Origin: an uncultured Bacteroidota bacterium
GTDB lineage: Bacteria; Bacteroidota; Bacteroidia; Flavobacteriales; Flavobacteriaceae
Direction of reading: 5' to 3'
Length of the DNA: 64,000 bases
Assembly (NCBI GenBank): GCA_902595555.1
Contig: CACJQM010000002.1
Span: 248,001 to 312,000, forward strand
This document shows, piece after piece, positions 60,837 to 64,000 of the stretch; within the stretch, counting starts at the first letter, position 1; each line of letters opens with the position of its first letter. The notes below the pieces were generated by a model. That model did no database searches and was not told the DNA's origin. It was given only the letters and a program-made list of their open reading frames with translations. The position numbers were made by a program, and so were the translations under genes.

Positions 60837-62339
60837 ATGAAAAAATTATTTATTACAATTTTAGCTTTAAGTTTTGCGTTTGTCTCTTGTGAATTCGATA
60901 AAGGGTTCGAAGAAATGAATGTCAATCCTGCTAAAGCTAATCAAATTGATGTTGGTAATAAATTCGCTTGGACTGCTTTGCAAACAAGTGGTGGAAGGTA
61001 TGAAAACTGGAGAAATAGTTTAATCTATAACTCTGTTTTAATTCAGCATTTTGCCTCAACTGCAGGGTATTGGTCAGGAGATAAATATTACCGAGTAAAT
61101 AGCTATGCTACTTCATTATGGGATAGAAATTACCCAAGCTGTGTTAAAGGTATCGAAGATATCATTGACCAATTAAACAGTGAAGGTAATACTGGAACTG
61201 AGATGGGAATGGCCCGAATTTTAAGAGTATTTATCTATCATAGAATAACTGATACTCACGGAGATATTCCTTATTCTGAAGCTGGTAAAGGCTATATTGA
61301 TGGTACTTTAAAACCTAAGTATGATGCTCAGCAAGATATCTATATGGATATGTTGAGTGAGCTTGAAGGTGCAGTTGGTCAAATTAGTGGAGACTCTAGT
61401 ATGGGCAATTCTGACGTCATCTTTGGTGGTAATGCAACTAAGTGGAAAGCTTGGGGTAATTCTATGATGCTTAGATTAGCAATGAGAATGACTAAAGCTG
61501 ACGCTGCAAGTGCTCAAGCTTGGGCTGTAAAAGCAATAAGCGCAGGTACAATGACTTCAAACGATCACATCGCTATGATTGCTCATACTGATGGTCCTGA
61601 AGGAATTAACAAAAATGGTCATGGTGAGGTTTTCCAGGTTGACTCAAACGCAAGAATGAGTAAAACTATGGAAATGCATCTTACTGGCGATCCAAGAATG
61701 GATGTTTTGTTTGAGCCTGGAAGTGCTTCTGGTGGAGTACAAGCAGGTTTGCCAAACGGTAGTAGTGGTTCAGATTATACTGATTTGGACGGTAACACTG
61801 TTCCTGGTGTAGCTACAAGACATGCTTATTCTGCTGTTGCAAGTGCATTGCAAGGAAGAGATGTACCAATGGTATTCCAAACTTATGCTGAAGTAGAATT
61901 CCTTAAAGCAGAAGCTGCTATAAGAGGATGGACTTCAGGATCGGCTGAGACTCATTATAATAATGGTGTTACTGCTGCGATGAAAATGCTTAAGCAAATT
62001 TATCCAGCAACAACTGCTATTACAGATGCTGAAATTTCTGCGTTCCTAGCTGGACCTGGAAAATTAGCTGCATCTTTCCCTGCAAACTGGGAAATGGTTA
62101 TGAATGAGTACTGGAAAGCTACCGTACTTAATGAGTATGAAGCTTATGCTAACTGGAGAAGAACAGGATATCCTACTTTGACTCCAACTAAGCACCCAAA
62201 TGGTGAAACAAATGGTCAGATCATGAGAAGAATGATTTACCCTGGTGGTGAAGCATCTACTAATGCTGAAAATTATGCTGCTGCTGTCGCAAGACAAGGA
62301 GCTGATGATTGGATGACTAGAATGTGGTGGGATAAGTAA
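60837..62339 (+). CDS. SusD/RagB family lipoprotein (SusD-like_2 type)
   Basis: A 500-residue surface lipoprotein (lipobox FAFVSC, Cys18). NVNPAKANQIDVGNKFAW near the start and the TPR-like helices with RILRVFIYHRITDTHGDIPYSEA are typical of the SusD-like_2 group. The C-terminal WRRTGYPTLTP and RMIYPGGE motifs complete it. It is 12 bases after susC, and both end at a strong terminator. The SusD-like_2 group is often paired with SusC proteins whose substrate is not starch, for example proteins or glycoconjugates. Confidence 0.95.
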   Translation: MKKLFITILALSFAFVSCEFDKGFEEMNVNPAKANQIDVGNKFAWTALQTSGGRYENWRNSLIYNSVLIQHFASTAGYWSGDKYYRVNSYATSLWDRNYPSCVKGIEDIIDQLNSEGNTGTEMGMARILRVFIYHRITDTHGDIPYSEAGKGYIDGTLKPKYDAQQDIYMDMLSELEGAVGQISGDSSMGNSDVIFGGNATKWKAWGNSMMLRLAMRMTKADAASAQAWAVKAISAGTMTSNDHIAMIAHTDGPEGINKNGHGEVFQVDSNARMSKTMEMHLTGDPRMDVLFEPGSASGGVQAGLPNGSSGSDYTDLDGNTVPGVATRHAYSAVASALQGRDVPMVFQTYAEVEFLKAEAAIRGWTSGSAETHYNNGVTAAMKMLKQIYPATTAITDAEISAFLAGPGKLAASFPANWEMVMNEYWKATVLNEYEAYANWRRTGYPTLTPTKHPNGETNGQIMRRMIYPGGEASTNAENYAAAVARQGADDWMTRMWWDK

Positions 62340-62369
62340 TAAAACTATAAGTTTTAATAACTATATTTA

Positions 62370-62398
62370 GGGGGGGAATTATCCCCCCCTTTTTTTAT
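62370..62398 (+). terminator. Rho-independent terminator after susCD
   Basis: A perfect stem of seven G (62370-62376) with seven C (62383-62389), a six-base AATTAT loop and a following T8 run. It ends the susC-susD transcript. Confidence 0.92.
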
Positions 62399-62404
62399 AT
62401 CCAT

Positions 62405-64000
62405 ATGAGAGGACTAATTAAATATTTTTTAATTATTTTTTTTATAGCTAATGCTAGTTCTCAAGATAAACTTTTTACCATTATAGACGCCGATCAAACA
62501 GGTATTCATTTTTCAAACGACCTTATTGACACCAAAGAAAATAACGTTTTTTTATACGCTAATTTTTATGGAGGTGCAGGTGTTGGTGTAGGTGATTTTG
62601 ATAATGATGGACTGGATGATTTATTTTTTGCAGGAAATTTAGTAGATGATAAAATTTATAAAAATCTAGGCAATCTTAAGTTTCAAGATAAAACTACTAA
62701 TTCAGGAATTATAAATGACAGCTCTTGGTCAACAGGCGTTACAGTCGCTGATGTAAATAATGATGGCCTTTTAGATATATATGTTAGTTGTGAGCTTTAT
62801 GATGATCAGCCAAAACTTAGAACAAATAAATTATATATAAATAAAGGCAATTTTAAATTTGAAGAATTAGCAGCTAAGTGGAATGTAGATGTTGATAGAA
62901 GAACCAGACACGCAGTTTTTTTTGATTACAACAAGGATGGTTTACTCGACCTATATCTACTGAATCATCCACCAAATACAGGAAATTTCTCACCTTTTTT
63001 AGGAACAGATATGAAACTTCCAGAGTATAATCTTCAGCTTTTTGAAAATAAAGAAGATTTCTTTGAAGATGTCACAGCAAAAGCTGGATTGGATCGCTCT
63101 GGTTTTCCTAATGCTGCAGTAATAGGAGATTTTAACAAAGATGGTTGGCCAGATATATATGTGGCGAATGATTTTGAAGCTCCTGATTTTCTTTACTATA
63201 ATAATCAAGATGGAACCTTTGACTACAAAACTGAATCATCTTTAAGACATACATCTTTTTACAGCATGGGAGTTGACGCAGCTGATATAAATAATGATTC
63301 ACATTTAGATTTGATGGTTTTGGATATGACTGCAGAAGATAATTTTAGATTAAAATCAAATATGAGTGGCATGAACCCAGATTCATTCTGGAAAGTTGTT
63401 AATGATGGAGGTCATTATCAATATATGTTTAACACCCTCCAATTAAACAATGGTAATGAAACCTTTAGCGACATAGCTCAATTTACACAGACAGCTGCCA
63501 CAGATTGGAGTTGGGCTAGTTTGGTTGCTGACTTTGATAATGATGGAAATAAAGATATTTATATCACAAACGGCTTGCTAAGAGATATTAGAAATACTGA
63601 TGCTGATAAAAAAATATCAGATTTGGTTTCAAAAACTTTTAATAAATACATCATTGAAAATCCTGATAATTCAAATGTGAGTATTTGGGACGTCATTGAT
63701 TTACAAGAACTTTTAAATTTTCTACCATCTCAAAAACTCAAAAACTATTTCTATAAGAACTATGGTGATTTGAAGTTTAAAAATGAAATTGATCAATTAG
63801 GTCTTGGAGATCCTTCATTCTCGCATGGTGCATCATACGCTGATTTGGATAATGATGGTGATTTAGACTTAATCGTGAGTAACGTAAATGAGAAAGCATT
63901 TATCTACAGAAATAATTCTGATAAAAACTTTGTAAGGTTAAAACTTGAGGATGATAGCCCTACATTTGGATCCAAAGTTTCGATTTATCACGATAATAAT
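62405..64000 (+). CDS. VCBS/FG-GAP repeat protein, CRTAC1/ASPIC type (3' truncated)
   Basis: The frame runs 532 codons from the ATG at 62405 to the window end without a stop. A signal peptide (ending ANASSQ) is followed by seven calcium-binding loops of the DxDxDG type: DFDNDGLDDLFF, DVNNDGLLDIYV, DYNKDGLLDLYL, DFNKDGWPDIYV, DINNDSHLDLMV, DFDNDGNKDIYI and DLDNDGDLDLIV. This integrin-like beta-propeller layout matches CRTAC1/UnbV-type surface proteins that usually follow SusCD pairs. Its role is probably surface binding. It starts just after the susCD terminator, so it has separate or read-through expression. Confidence 0.9.
   Translation, partial: MRGLIKYFLIIFFIANASSQDKLFTIIDADQTGIHFSNDLIDTKENNVFLYANFYGGAGVGVGDFDNDGLDDLFFAGNLVDDKIYKNLGNLKFQDKTTNSGIINDSSWSTGVTVADVNNDGLLDIYVSCELYDDQPKLRTNKLYINKGNFKFEELAAKWNVDVDRRTRHAVFFDYNKDGLLDLYLLNHPPNTGNFSPFLGTDMKLPEYNLQLFENKEDFFEDVTAKAGLDRSGFPNAAVIGDFNKDGWPDIYVANDFEAPDFLYYNNQDGTFDYKTESSLRHTSFYSMGVDAADINNDSHLDLMVLDMTAEDNFRLKSNMSGMNPDSFWKVVNDGGHYQYMFNTLQLNNGNETFSDIAQFTQTAATDWSWASLVADFDNDGNKDIYITNGLLRDIRNTDADKKISDLVSKTFNKYIIENPDNSNVSIWDVIDLQELLNFLPSQKLKNYFYKNYGDLKFKNEIDQLGLGDPSFSHGASYADLDNDGDLDLIVSNVNEKAFIYRNNSDKNFVRLKLEDDSPTFGSKVSIYHDNN

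Noticed and set aside
62370-62389. G-quadruplex in the G7 run
   Set aside because: There is a single G run only; pairing with the C7 run and the T tract makes a terminator the simple explanation.
1-64000. Mobile element, CRISPR array, tRNA or rRNA
   Set aside because: I found no transposase, integrase, terminal repeats, regularly spaced repeats or tRNA-like cloverleaf; the only tandem repeat is inside the septoil-knot coding sequence.

Overview
The window is one AT-rich (roughly one-third G+C by eye), densely packed bacterial chromosome segment from a member of the Bacteroidota, most probably a marine flavobacterium (Flavobacteriaceae). The evidence is a GldH gliding lipoprotein, a SusC/SusD pair, many short Bacteroidetes-type lipoproteins, an Omp28/TlpA/DUF6029 locus, a HU-CCDC81/SPOR protein, and several exact copies of the Bacteroidetes -7 promoter element TAnnTTTG just upstream of genes. 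I see no tRNA, rRNA, CRISPR array, insertion sequence, integrase or prophage. Convergent neighbours often overlap by a few bases (6098-6113, 20704-20720, 28667-28670, 41494-41511, 48147-48150), which points to a streamlined genome.

Layout. 1-3.3 kb: the 3' end of a DUF4838/discoidin protein and small secreted or phosphatase genes. 3.3-6.1 kb: an envelope operon (tiny membrane protein, SOUL heme-binding protein, alpha/beta hydrolase, b561-like four-helix protein, YceI). 6.1-12.3 kb: a thiol-redox and outer-membrane locus, with TlpA, a DUF6029 barrel, an aquaporin-like channel and a SnoaL-like lipoprotein on the minus strand, and Omp28, Smr and an M28 peptidase on the plus strand. 12.3-26 kb: mainly housekeeping genes: the trhO-gldH-PBP1A-acyltransferase operon, recA, plsC, trpS, HU/SPOR, thioesterase and a PqqB-like hydrolase. 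A zinc-ribbon protein and a repeat protein of the 7(1) septoil-knot type follow. 26-29.5 kb: a small XRE-regulator/membrane-protein operon with a palindromic operator over its promoter, then two methyltransferases (one UbiE/MenG) and a PD-(D/E)XK nuclease. 29.5-36.3 kb: small envelope proteins, a metallophosphoesterase, a YncE-like beta-propeller lipoprotein, a nitroreductase and a DoxX-like protein.

36.3-41.5 kb: a catabolic operon of SDR, ACAD10/11-type acyl-CoA dehydrogenase, a second SDR (frameshifted in an A7 run) and an APH-fold kinase, followed by an ADP-ribosylglycohydrolase-like lipoprotein. The SDR/ACAD/kinase combination is that of 4-hydroxyacyl-CoA catabolism. 41.5-48 kb: DUF1643, MscS, a GH18 glycosidase, an amidohydrolase, a pterin dehydratase, a cupin, a two-domain TonB-like protein and a Bax-inhibitor-1 protein. 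48-64 kb: an apparent sulfated-glycoconjugate locus with two sulfatases, a serine hydrolase, a DUF255 thioredoxin-fold protein, a glycosylasparaginase, a cytochrome-c/LRR/discoidin fusion, a SusC/SusD uptake pair ending at a strong terminator, and the start of a seven-repeat VCBS/FG-GAP protein that runs off the window.

The most interesting items are the septoil-knot protein, the XRE operon with its operator, the ACAD11-like/kinase operon with its frameshift, the SOUL/b561/YceI operon, the glycosylasparaginase/sulfatase/SusCD locus, and several unlisted small genes of 28-58 codons. All function calls come from reading motifs by eye; no database search was possible.
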